Assembly: GCA_000320545.1 (NCBI GenBank)
Contig: ADNK01001799.1
Span: 1-20,340 of the forward strand
DNA length: 20,340 bases
Direction: 5' to 3'
DNA from: Bigelowiella natans CCMP2755
Taxonomy: Eukaryota > Cercozoa > Chlorarachniophyceae
The position numbers were made by a program, and so were the translations under genes. Under the pieces are notes generated by a model. That model did not search any database, had not been told where the DNA came from, and saw nothing but the letters and a program-made list of their open reading frames with translations. Positions 1 to 12,275 of this stretch are shown piece by piece. The first letter of the stretch is position 1. Each line of letters starts with the position of its first letter.

Positions 1-140
1 CCCCCCCCACCTAACAATTTATGTCAATACCCTCGTTTTGGCTGGCCACGGGGTTGGGAAAAAGAAAAGTGTGTCCATTCAGTGTGAATATAAAAAATTT
101 TTTTTATTAAGTTTTTACTCCTTCCCCGTTTCTCTTCTAG

Positions 141-636
141 GGCCATAGGCATGCTATTCAAGAGGTGATGATTTGCTCCTCTCTCAACAACGGTATCAAT
201 CAGCTTATCTCCGTCCCCCCCCCCCCCACACACACACACGTTCGATGAAATAAAATAGGATATCCGCGTAGAGAGGTACTAAAGAAGAACTACCGGTTCG
301 TGTTTACCTCTAATCATCCTCTTCATCAGGGGGTATAGAAGAGATACGCGGCGTATTGGGATCTATCATTCCCCAGCAACAGCGAGAGCATCAAGCACGA
401 CACGCAGACGGACGGGGGGGGGAACGGATGGCTCAAGGCAGAAAATCCAAACAACAGAGCACCGTACCTAGCAGCTCTGCTAGAAAGCCGCGCGAAAGGG
501 GAAATAGCAGTGATAGTCGTACAACTGCCAGCAACAGGGTTGTATGATGAGACTAGGAGATAGAGAGAGAGAGGGGGGGGGGGGGGGGGAGGGAGGAGTA
601 TTCAATAGACACGTACTTAGCACATGCGCTTCTTGC

Positions 637-679
<43 letters not shown>

Positions 680-884
680 GCTGCACCGACTGATGTTTAT
701 TTTCAAATATGAAAGAAATCGAAACGGGACCGCGACGAGCTCAGGAGAAAGATCCGAGGTAATCGACCATCTTCATCTCTGTATGTAGCACTCTTCTGAT
801 AATCCAACGTCGGGTAGGCATTAAGCGAGAGAGTGTGTGTGTGCTTTGCTAAAGCTATCAATATGTACACACACACACACACAC

Positions 885-926
<42 letters not shown>

Positions 927-1142
927 TGTGAAGAATTGCCACTTCATCATGAGCATAATCATTAGCTCACACTGACTTTTTTGAACAATTCATACGCGGC
1001 AGAACGAAGGGAGAAAGGCTTCACGGGCGGTGGAGGTGACAATGCTAGTAGTAAGACTCGAAAGAATCAGGTAAGCAGCAATGGGAGTGGTGACCGAGCG
1101 GCGTCATCGTCACCTTCGTCGTGGTGGCGGGGATCATCTTAA
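141..1142 (+). CDS. 3' part of a multi-exon gene for a basic, Ser/Arg-rich protein of unknown function (cut by the left edge)
   Basis: Proposed exons are 141-192, 330-538, 716-758 and 1003-1142, with stop TAA at 1140-1142. Phases agree at each junction (1/2, 0/0, 1/2), giving about 147 residues. The acceptor before 141 follows a long pyrimidine tract ending in TCTTCTAG. The exon at 330 follows TTCATCAG and reads GGIEEIRGVLGSIIPQQQ. Later parts are rich in Ser, Arg and Lys (KSKRDRDELRRKIR, then ERREKGFTGGGGDNASSKTR), and the protein ends SSWWRGSS. No known domain is recognised. The basic, disordered tail would suit a nucleic-acid-associated or nuclear protein, which is inference. An ATG at 428 lies in frame but is probably internal, because the frame is open and protein-like back through 141. 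A competing model ends at the TGA at 545-547 without the last two exons. The 5' part lies left of the window. Confidence 0.5.
641..675. repeat. (GA)n microsatellite
   Basis: About 17 perfect GA units lie in the proposed intron 539-715 of the left gene. A poly-G run at about 573-590 lies in the same intron. Confidence 0.95.
867..918. repeat. (AC)n followed by (AT)n microsatellite
   Basis: A compound dinucleotide tract lies in the proposed intron 759-1002 of the left gene: AC units, then a short ATGT link, then AT units. Confidence 0.95.
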
Positions 1143-2154
1143 AACCATGCTTCAAGCTATGAACAGCGAAAGCTACTCATGTTTATGATCCTACTGCTAC
1201 TGCAGCCGACAATGCCGCACGTATCGTATCTAAGGCGCCCGAAGCCAGACAGCGCCAAGAACTATGTAGCTATGTAGCATGTATTGATGATAGGCAAGTG
1301 CGGTAGCTACGGGCATGACGTTAATATTACAAAATAAATCTCATATGTATAGGCAAACTGTGTCTATTGTGGCAAAGCCAATTGGGCATGCGACAAAACA
1401 CAGCTAGTGCCACAATCATTTCATTTATGACCGTCTCACATGTGCAAACAGGCGGTACACGCGTTGTTAATTCCATAATTTTTCCATGATGCACGAGAAA
1501 TTCTGCTATGTGGGCAATGGCGCGATGCTCTGCTGTGGATTTTTGCCATGTCATTTTCAACAGTGATCATTTTCACAGAAGACGTGTGATGTGCCTGTGA
1601 TTTTCATCATGTCGTTCTAGCAATTTAGTTCAGCAGTGGGTCGGTGGTCAGTAGACAAATTTTCATGTAGCGCATTTTCGCAATTTTGGCTACCGCGAAA
1701 AATGGGGAAATGAAATGTGGCTAGGAGGGGCATGGTTGTCACCCAGTAGCATCGCAACGTCTAGAGCACAAAAAGATGAAAGCGCACAGATGAGCCTTGC
1801 GGCACCCCCTGCTGCACTGCCCTACTGTGACTTGCTCTGAACTGCAGCATATGTTTATTCGCATGCACACAAAGCTATCAATTCAAATTCTTGCTTGACA
1901 TTCATGACATGCTTGCTCATTGCTTGATCACTCACAGCTTACCTAGCAATGCGACTACATGGACTTCAATTTCATTCTTGTTACATAAAAACATTCACTT
2001 CAATACATGGCTATCGTGTAACGAACATGGCACTTGTTTGAATACGCAGCACGCTAGCACGGCACAAGATAAGATTGGCAATGATGACAAACTCCATCAT
2101 AATTTCACCATCTTTATCACACGATGTAGGCCTTGATATAGCAGCCAACAATCA
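1143..2154. other. Convergent intergenic region with no supported gene
   Basis: This kilobase separates the 3' ends of two genes that run toward each other. Open frames exist on both strands (minus 1327-1560, plus 1891-2136), but they are rich in His, Cys and Trp, lack convincing splice context and show no domain. I see nothing coding here. It should hold the 3' untranslated regions and polyadenylation signals of both neighbours. Confidence 0.6.
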
Positions 2155-4084
2155 TCATTCATATGCTCTTCCATCATCACCATCATGGCCTCCGCCCCCG
2201 AAGTCATCCATAATGCTTCCGGACAATGGCGGCGGACCGGTGTTGAGAAGGCCTGGAGGAGCCAACGCTTGATTCTGAGAAGGCTGATAGTGCCGCTGTT
2301 GGCCACCCGCAAAATCTCCCTGCATGTTGTTTGGCATGGGTCTATCTGGAGGCATATACTCATCACTATGGGGGGGGAGAGGGTATCTATACGGTTGACT
2401 CTGCGACGGGGCATAATTATCTCGGTCTCCATTGCCTCCACGACTCCCCCCGTCGTAATCTGCATAGTCATAAGACTTGCCGTATTCCACTGCATGGGGA
2501 GGGGGACGGCGGCTACGATGGGGCGGTGACCTTATTCTGGATCGCTGCCATTCTTCTTCTCTGGTTCGAATAGAAGACTGCTGGTGCTGACTAGGTAACA
2601 TCGCCCCCCCCCTATCATTGATGCTGCCGTCAGTTGAGTATGCACTGCTACGAGCACTGCGACGGCGGTGATCTTCGCCTTGAAAAGGAGGGGCGTGGTG
2701 TGAATGAGGGGGAGGATTATTTGGACGGACTAGCCGAGGGTCCTCATCTCCTCTCCCCCTCCCTATGTTATCAGGTATCATCATCACGTCTGGATGAGGG
2801 GGAGGATGGTCAAGGAGGTTTTTCTGAGAGGCAGGAGGGGGGAGGGGGTCATAGTTGAATCTTTGGGTTTCCCCACCCCTTTGGAACCTAGGGTTGTAGA
2901 AGGAAGGCGGCGAAGAATATGGTGGAGGAGGGTGACGATATTCTGGGGGGTACTGCATCTCGAAGTCCCTTCTTTGGGTAAAATGCTGGTGTTGATGCTG
3001 TTTCTGATGCTGACGATACTGCTGATGATGGTGATGCTGCTGCTGATGGTATTGCTGCTGTTGATGGGCATGCCAGTGCTGATTTTGGTCATCATAATAA
3101 GGGGATCGTGACTGCGCAAAACCCCCAGCAGCCGCGTCTTCCTCATGCATCATCATCATTCCATCGCCTTCCCCCTCTTCATTATTATTATTCCCCTCTC
3201 CCCCGTAAGTGTACCGAGGGTGCTGATGCTGCACCTGATACCCGCTGCTGCTTGGGTGGGGCATATAGGAATCAGGATACGGAGCTGGGGGGCGGTGGAA
3301 AGTACTCTTATCCGCCATGCCAGCCATCTCAGGGTGATGATGCACGGGGGGGGGCGGGTAGCGATTCTGATTGCTTAGCCGCGATTTCTGCTGCTGATGC
3401 TGCTGCTGCTGCTGCTGATGGTGCTGGTGTAGTAGAGGTGGTGGCTGATAAGCTGTGGTTTCCGATTGATAGTGCCTTAGTTCTCTTTCCATTCTTCCTC
3501 CTGTCGCTGCTCGTGGCAAATGGCTGAAACTGCGTCCTGTCCTCCGATCATTTCCCCACTGAGCGCCAGGGTGTCCGTCAGCATTCACGCCACCAATGCC
3601 CATACTACTGCCTTCTTTGCCGATATGGTTTCTTCCCCCCCCTTCCTCCTCCTCCTCCTCCTCCTCTTCTGAAGGAACCATCTCGCCTTCTATTAAACTA
3701 TTTGGCTTTGGTGTCAGCGGCAAAGAAGCACTTCTTTGCTGCCCGTCCTCTTCCTTTCCCTCCTCCTCTTCCTCTCCTTCCTCGCCGCCCCGTGCAGTGC
3801 TCGCTGATAGGTGATCGGTCGGCGGCGGAAGGGCCGGGGGTTGATGCTCCTGCTCGCCAGCATGGGTATCCTCTCTTTCTGTATTTTCCGGAGAGGGTTG
3901 CAGTTTTGACCTAGTCACAGATGTAGCAGGCTTGTCATCATCCTCATGCCCCTCGGATCCCTGCTTCGAGCGGTTGCGGTGTTGGCGGTGGCGGCGGGTG
4001 GCAAACCTAGGCGCGGAGGGGGGTCGCGGCCTTCCTTGATGCAGCTTCAGGAAATCGTCGGAGTCTGTGTTGTTAGCGTCCTCG
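2155..4084 (-). CDS. Exon 29: long disordered Glu/Gln/His/Pro-rich C-terminal tail
   Basis: A single frame stays open for 1.9 kb from acceptor ATACACAG to stop TGA at 2155-2157, encoding about 642 residues. It joins exon 28 in phase (ENER then EDANNTDSDDF). The tail has acidic blocks (Glu runs near 3650-3670 and 3760-3790), Gln/His runs (3390-3420 and 2985-3070), Pro-rich patches and many Arg/Tyr/Gly/Ser residues. It has no predicted folded domain. Such prion-like tails often drive phase separation or scaffold RNA-protein assemblies, which is inference. The sequence repeats are triplets that keep the frame. The length of open frame and its splice continuity argue that it is real coding sequence despite its low complexity. 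Confidence 0.65.
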
Positions 4085-4629
4085 CTGTGTATGTATATTG
4101 GAAACCAACAAACGACGATCACGGCGCCGGAGTTAGTGAATTGCGAAGAACGGGTTCATTGTTTTCGGGTGATGAGACAGCACAATCCTTCCTTGCGGAA
4201 GGAGGAATGAACAGTGACATGAAACAGCGAAAGCGCTACTGAAAGAACGGCAGTAGAAACGAGATATATTTGTGGGCGTATGTTGCATCCATATGTGTCT
4301 GAGTTACGTCTTTGTTTTCTTCTCTACTTATTTCATTGGATATCATCCATGAAAATGTGATGAGTAGGGCAAATCAAAAAAGGCCATTCGTTTTAGATAA
4401 TCAAGGGGTGGATTCCAATCGGTCGATTAAATTACTATGAAAAGAAACGGCCCCTTAAGCTCGCCAGCCTTTTCACACACACACACACAAATGTACAAAT
4501 GAGAGTGAAAGCGGGGATTTGGACACGTTTGCTATCTTGCTATCTCCACTAGTAGGAGCAGTAGCAACATCAACAGGAAAACCAGAAGAAACGACAAGGA
4601 CACGCGTTTCCACCTCCTTCACCACCACT

Positions 4630-4660
<31 letters not shown>

Positions 4661-6001
4661 CTACAAATTCTACAACTACTACTATTACTACAACAACTAC
4701 TACTACTACTATGGCAAACAACCGCTCGTTCTCCCTCTCGCTCGCGCTCTCATCCTCGTACACCAAGCTGTAGTCGGAAATCCCATAGTGAGCAATTGTG
4801 CGATGGTCCTGCAAGCGCCGCCCCTTAAACCATATGTACTGTGGCAGGTAGGCCTCGCGTTGGTACACGAGCACTTTGATGTCGGAGATATGATCTCCCT
4901 CGTCGAGGAACACGTCGCGGTCACTTCCAGTCAACGTGCGGACGAAGAAGCGCACAGGGCGGCGAGGAGGCTGATACATATAATCCTGCAATTCCTTCTG
5001 CTCGAATGGATCCTCTACCCAGCTGTCCGGGGGCATTGTCTTCTCCTGATGTAATAATAATCATGATGATAATAATATTAATAGCAATTAATACCGATGG
5101 TTATAAATATTACTTCACACCGAACCCCCCCCCCCCCCCTCTCATTTGTCTACCCTCCCTGCCCTCTCCCAGCACGGCTATCAATATATCGTTCATTCTT
5201 CTGATTTACCGGGTCGAAGGCAGACACGTAGGCATCGTCCCTGAAGCGCACTGCCCACGACTTAGCGCCTGGCCCTCCGATTTTGCACGCCCGGAGAGCC
5301 TCAACATACGTGTCCTCTTCCCGGAAAATACCTAATCGATGAGGCACAATAAACACGACGACGACGAGGATAATGATGATGATATGGCTAGATTACGATG
5401 GTGCTAAAAACTGCACGGGACGAGTTTGATGGATATATGCTTGTATGTGCTAGAATAGGGTAAAGCGACCTCTAAGCTTCATGTGCTGTGTCAGCTCTAT
5501 TGCTGCTTGCCACGCCTTTGGTAAGTGGGTTGTAATTTGTGGTAGAAACGAGCGAATGAGGGGTGACAGCAGAAGGAAAGTAGGAGAAGAAATAGAAATG
5601 GGGAAAAGGTGGAGAAAAGAGCTGCGCTTTAGATTTGCGAGACTCCTCCTAGACCACACTCATCCTCATCGTCATTATAACTTCACCACAGTGATTAGAG
5701 CTAGATTCCATTGCTCCTTTACCTTGGAGTTGACCGCCGAAGCTATGACGGGAGTGTAGCAACTTGCATCCAGCCGAAACGTCGCCTTTCGAATCGCTCT
5801 CATGATCTGTAAAAAGGGTTGATCAAGAAGGAGGGGAAATCAGGGAAATCGCGCTCTCGCACAAATATGCGCGAGTTGATATAGGAGGCAACAAGAAACA
5901 TATTGAGGATGTAAAAGGTACGACAACCAAGTCGCCGCGACCGGAAACCATTGGCGATTACATAACAATCAGAGTCTCGCAAAATTGCATGATTTAAACC
6001 C

Positions 6002-6060
<59 letters not shown>

Positions 6061-6164
6061 ACGCGCTCGCGCGCGTGTGAGAGCTCTTCCTTTTGAAACG
6101 ACCTGGATCCCACGCTGCCACTCACCATGAGGCCTCATCGCTTCTAGAACCTAAAGAAAGCGTA

Positions 6165-6203
<39 letters not shown>

Positions 6204-6451
6204 CACACAAGACCAACGTGCATGTGTGTGTATCTTGGCCTTCAACCCACGAGCGCCGAAATTTGAATGTTTTACCTTGTGAAAGAAGATAGGGCGGGGG
6301 CGATCAGGCAAAACTTTGGCTGATATTCGCAGTATATCAAGCGCAACGCGCCATTGTCGGGCCTTAGTGCAGCCGTCGAGGCATGCTTCGAAATCCTTTA
6401 ACCTAAGAATTTGGCTGACTTTCAATAGATCCTCGAATTTGGTGAAGACAA

Positions 6452-6489
<38 letters not shown>

Positions 6490-7359
6490 CGCACACGTTC
6501 ACGTAAAGTCATATCCATACCTGACTGCGAGGTTCCGCTCTGCTTGCGTGCGGAGGAGTGACACAGCCTTCTCCCATTTACCGTCGCGGAAAAATCCCTT
6601 CATCGTCAACGAGTATATACCGTGTACTTTTTCTTCCATGCCCCCCAGATCTTCTCCCCCCCCCCAACCGTCGTGGTAGGTTTTATGTGAAAACTCATCG
6701 CCTTGCTGATTAATGCCTAGAAATGTTTCCCCCAGGCTTGTCGCGAGCGCCGAGTGATTATGTGCGAGAAGAGTTCGCAGCAGCTGAAGTAGAGCGCGAT
6801 GATGGCAACACAAACCACACAAACGTATCCAGTTTCAAGCTGTGCATCGTGAAAGAAACAATTACGGCACGAGGGAAAGACACCTGAATTTTGGTTTGAA
6901 TATCAACGTCCACATGGTCCTCTTCTTTGCTGGCTTTTAAGACTTCCAGAGCCTCGCACCAAGCGCCTTTTTTTAAACGATTAAGGGTTGGATAGGGGGG
7001 CGAGGGGTACGATGAGCTCTTCTACTTTGTTCACCCATTGTATCACAGCCATTTTCGGGGTAGATTTTGAATCAAATTGACGGAAATCGCAGGGGAGTGG
7101 GACACAATAGTATATCATCTTGCTTGCAATAGCCAACATACCTTCTTCAGCTAGGCTATGAACGGCCACGGATGCAATACGGATGTGTGGCGTGAGGCCG
7201 AGGGACCTTTTCGGATCACGGCTGCGAGAGCTTATCCAGGCGGCCAACACCTTATGAAATAATGCTTATGATTTATGACAGAAACACCAGCAGAACCACC
7301 ACCGCCGCCGGTAGCAGAAACAACAACAATACGATATTTACGAGCACGCACACACACAC

Positions 7360-7405
<46 letters not shown>

Positions 7406-7776
7406 GAAGAGAGACCTCCCGAGATTCCCCGTGATGATTCTTATCATTCATCCAATCCACCACGTCGTCTAACAGCAGCCGCTTGCCTTTCTTCTTGATG
7501 TCCACGAGCGGATTATAGTGCTGGGGGTCAGGGACCTTGAACCAGTATTTGGGCACTTTGCCCTGGTAATCGTCCGGCACGTAGCCGTAGCCACCGAAGG
7601 CGTCTAAATATCCCTGCTGGGAGTAGTTGAAGTATCTCCTCCACGTGTTTGTATAGGTATCAGGCCGCCATTGGTCGAGTGGAGGGGGCCAGGACGAGGT
7701 CATGTTCAGCTGAATATATAAGGTGGGGAGGTGGACATCAAAAACAAACAAAGATAAAATCTGAATTACGACGACA

Positions 7777-7807
<31 letters not shown>

Positions 7808-9327
7808 GGAAAAGGGCGACAGAGTCATAATCACAAATCGATAATTGAGAGAAACGGAGCCATCGCTCGTTCTTTCGCTATTACCACTTCTTCTGCGTAG
7901 CGGTTGGCTTTCAACGCCTCTTCGTACCTTTGTGGAGAAAACGACATACACAAACAACAGTAGTAATCACAATACGATCAGACACGGACGCTTTCCAGTA
8001 AGGAAACGTACACGCTCGCAAGTGCACAAAACACGTACGATAGTAGCGTCAGCTGCTCGGCAAGAGGGCCAGTCTGCCATTCGACAACGTAGAGTGCGAC
8101 TCGCGAGAGCCGCTCGCGCCCTCCTCCTCCTCCTCCTCCTCCTCCTCCTCCTCCTTTTCCATTTGTATCGCTGCCTTTCTCAGCAGCCACGTAGAATAGC
8201 TCATCCTCAGTTTTCGGGACAGGGAAGGAGTAAGGAAGTGCGACCTCGTCTCCTGCTCTTTCCGTCGGTCTGTGCGCGTTTTCTGGGTCAATTCGCCACG
8301 TTTCCCCTCGGCTTCCGTGGGCATCGAAGTACTCCCTTTTCTTCATCTTCGACCTGCTGCTCAATTTTGTATGATCGCCCCTCTTCTTCATCAACGCGAG
8401 ATCTGGGATCGGCGGTGGGGGGAGGGGGTCGCCGGGAGATTTGAGCCATTTGAGCACCGAGGACTTGTTGGCGGCAATTGTTTCGTTGGCGAGAATGAAC
8501 CCTCTCACCTCCCCCGTACTGGGAACCAGCCGCCCCCCTACTGCTTGGACCTGCAGACGAACAACGAAATCAGCGAGCTACAGAGAGAGGAGAGGAGAGG
8601 AGAGGAGAGGAGAGGGGGGTGTGATGTCGGAGGACAGTTGATAATGTAGTGATGACGACGAGAAATCCATGTGGGATGTGATTGTGATAACGGATGAATT
8701 CAGCCTAGAAAGGCCGTTCAGTAACACGGCTGCTGCAATAAAACAAGAGCTATTCTCTGTCGATCATGTCGGAGTGCCCATCTCACGACAACATGATTCA
8801 CACTGAGCGCGTTCTTTGATCATATACTCCTACTGACCCGTATTGCGACAGGCTTCCAAAGGAGATACTTCCTATCTGGGTTGTACGGCTCGGAATCGCG
8901 GCGAAACTAACGTTGGATGGCATGCCCCAATCGAGGAAATTCAGTGACTAAAAATCGCGACGGACCGTCTTGGTTGAAAGGTGATGAGTGAGGGAAATGA
9001 GAGCAATAAACGAGCTCAAAAAGGGCTGATGCACTGGATGGCTCAATACTATGATGATACCAGTGCTACTATCGAGTGAAAAACTAGCCGAAAACAGCAA
9101 TTGGCGATGAGCAAGCACCTTCTCAGTATCAATGATGATGCGGGCCCATATGTCCTCCAGGAGCTCTTCATCGTCAATTTCCTGATTAATATAATAAATA
9201 AGATAAAGGCGGCGTGAGTTTTTCTCCTCCCGGTGTGTCTCATCTCCATTTCACATCAATTATTATGACACCGAAAATATCCCAGCATGTTATGGCATTG
9301 TAGTATTATTAATAATGATCATCATCG

Positions 9328-9359
<32 letters not shown>

Positions 9360-9584
9360 GTGGGGTGTTGACCTCTCTTCGACCAAACTGCGTTCCAAAA
9401 TTGCTCAAAGGCCAGCTGACGCGCCAGATGCGTTGCGGAACTCCATTTTCGTCGGTTTTGTTCGATAGTTCCGGGGGGAGAAATCCCAAAACAAAGCCAT
9501 GCCATATCATGAATCGTTTCGGATAATTGAGGCGAATCCTTACGACTCTCATGCCAATAGCGGGGTGACCGCGCCCCCTTTCCG

Positions 9585-9623
<39 letters not shown>

Positions 9624-10167
9624 GACAGACACACAGACACACAGACACACAGACACACAGACACACAGACACACAGACACACAGACACACAGACAATGGA
9701 CATATTAAATATATATATATATATATATATATATTTATTTGTTTCATATTTATTTTGATACGTAATGCACGTTTGAAGTATCTGCGATGAGCAGCATGGC
9801 CCCTCTCCTGACCCATCATTTTGGATGAGAACCTATTGACTTCTCATTCTTACCGAAACATCCGATCGCGTAGCCGCACCCCCTGCCTGTCCGCATAGCT
9901 AGCTGGATACCTAGTAGGAGGGGGGTGAAGGTGAGCGAGAGAGACAGATACACGCGGGGACGTACGTATACACACGCTCTCTCTAGCAGGAACCTACTAG
10001 CTGGAGCACAAGGACACGATGGCGTCGTTCAAGGACAAACCATCATAAAATGGAAGGAAGGAACAAGGGAAGAGGAAGGAAAGCAAGAAGGAGGAGGAGG
10101 AGGAGGAGGAGGAGGAGGGAGGGGGGAGTGGGGGGAGTGGAAAATTTCGAATGCAGTTCTTCGTTCT

Positions 10168-10211
<44 letters not shown>

Positions 10212-10620
10212 CATACAAGAACTCGTCTGGCTGCGTCGGTTTGTACTCAAACTTGGGTTTGGTCTTCATCGGCTTCTCCATGAGAGCCTTGAACTCCTGG
10301 CGAACTTCCGCCTCTTGCCGCACTTCAAACTCTCCATCATCCTTGAGCACCGCGACGTTCCTTCCAGCGTCTGCGAGCGTCTTTGGATCGGTGCCCTTGA
10401 ACATGTCCCCCCCACTCCCCATGAAAAACTTTCGCTTTCCCATCAGCGTGTAGATCTTCACGTTTCGCTCGTTCATTATCTGAGTGTGGGGGGGGGGGAG
10501 GGAGGGAAGCAGAGAGTTGGATGCGTAAGAGAGAATATGTCTGTGCGTGCGCGTGTTTATTTACGCGTTTTGATGATGAAGAAAACGGGTCGACTCCGTT
10601 TGGCTGGGCCGAAATAGAGG

Positions 10621-10669
<49 letters not shown>

Positions 10670-11020
10670 TAATATAAGGTTTGAAAACAAGCCCCATTTG
10701 GCTCTGCAAATCGGCTTGGAGTCCATCGCAACGGCTTGTCTCAATATCATTAGTATTATCATCATTACTATCCTTGTTGATAAATACTCGTGTGTTTCAT
10801 CAGCAAATACCTGCACTGTGTTCGCAAGGTCTCCAGTGGAGAATTCCACCTGAATCATAATCATCATCATCTTCTTCTTCTTCTTCATCGTCATCAACAA
10901 AACTGCCATGATCATTATCCTAACAATCATCATTGTCTTCCTCCTCCCGCCGCCTTCGCCACACGGCCATCACCTTCATAGGCACACCCCGGAAACAAAA
11001 CAGACAGAGAAAGAAAGAGG

Positions 11021-11092
<72 letters not shown>

Positions 11093-12232
11093 ACACACAC
11101 AGGACAGCTACCTCCCACAATCCAGCCAGCTTATTCTCACCATCCCTATACTTTGAAGACCCAGGTGGGCAGTACCGCGCGACGTGCCCTAGCGAGCAAT
11201 TCAGCTCCAAACCGCTCTCTGAGAGCACAGGCACTCGCACCACTCTCCCGACATATGGCCCCGTGAGCTGCCATCGCATTATCGGAGCTTTGTCGTACCC
11301 GCTTTCGTCCTCCTGCCCGCCTCTCTTGGCGGCGCGCATTTCTACTCCTTGCTGGGATTGCTCCTCTGCGACCTAGGGAAGGGGAATAGAAGAACGAGAG
11401 GTCCCGATGGGGGGGCAGAGGCGAGGGGGGGAGGGGGGGGGGGGCAAAAGGGGATGTAAGCATGTTTACTTGTGGATTTATAACGAATAATTCCACAATG
11501 AATATGTCATCCAACGACTGTATCCAACTGATATATCCTCGCTTCATTTAATAGCACCATCTCTTTAATTAATGGCATCATTTTCTCCTTCTCCGTTCAA
11601 ACCAAAATACTATGGATCAACTGCGGGCGCCATGGCACATCATATCCGCATCATCCTCCCGAAGCGACGACTGACCGGGTCTTTCCCCTCAAGCTCCGGA
11701 GCGAGCACATCCGGAGGCGCATCGTCGTCGCCACCCTCCTCTAGATAGTGTCGCCACACACGAAGAATTGGAAGTGCCTTTTCCTGTGCTACGCATTTCA
11801 CCCGCAAAATGGCCAAAACGAAGTTTTGGAAGAGGTGCAGCATCGACTCATAGTCTCCCGGCCCGTTGATGGGAGAGGGGCATTTCGAGCGAATGGTGTG
11901 AACCTTGAGGAAAGGGGGGGGGGGAGAGGATGAATGGGAGGATGGAAAAATTACGAGGTAGTAGTGATGGACAACCGAATTCTTATGCTTCATACACCTT
12001 TACTTTTTGAACAGTGTTTTCATTTCCCTCCCCCCCCCCCCCTCTCTTTCTCTATTTGTCTCCTTCTCTCAGCTACAGTGCGGTCCAATTTGATACCGCA
12101 CGGGTTAGCTCGCGACGCTGCTTAAGAGAGATCTGCTTGAAGTCCTGTCAAAAATAATGCCATACACATGCGATGTGGTATTAGTGATTGTTGATGCTTT
12201 GAGAATTATCATCAGGTTGAGGAGTGGTCGCG

Positions 12233-12275
<43 letters not shown>

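Noticed and set aside
105-215. Minus-strand exon-like stretch near the left edge (includes MALEEKRGR)
   Set aside because: The plus strand in the same place has a much better pyrimidine tract and TCTAG acceptor, and joins in phase to later exons.
1327-1560. Minus-strand open frame of 77 codons in the convergent spacer
   Set aside because: The start is not ATG, and the composition is rich in His, Cys and Trp, as in random sequence. There is no domain and no repeat-element signature.
9287-9703. Long antisense and alternate-frame open readings through the (CA)n, (CAT)n and 8-mer repeats
   Set aside because: They are products of low-complexity DNA (Cys-Val, Met and His runs) and conflict with exon 15, whose phase-consistent frame has a normal protein composition.
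10921-10966. Extra minus-strand exon reading VMAVWRRRREEEDNDD between exons 10 and 11
   Set aside because: Weak acceptor without a pyrimidine tract, and a phase that breaks the junctions to exons 11-13. Joining exon 10 directly to exon 11 gives a more natural sequence.
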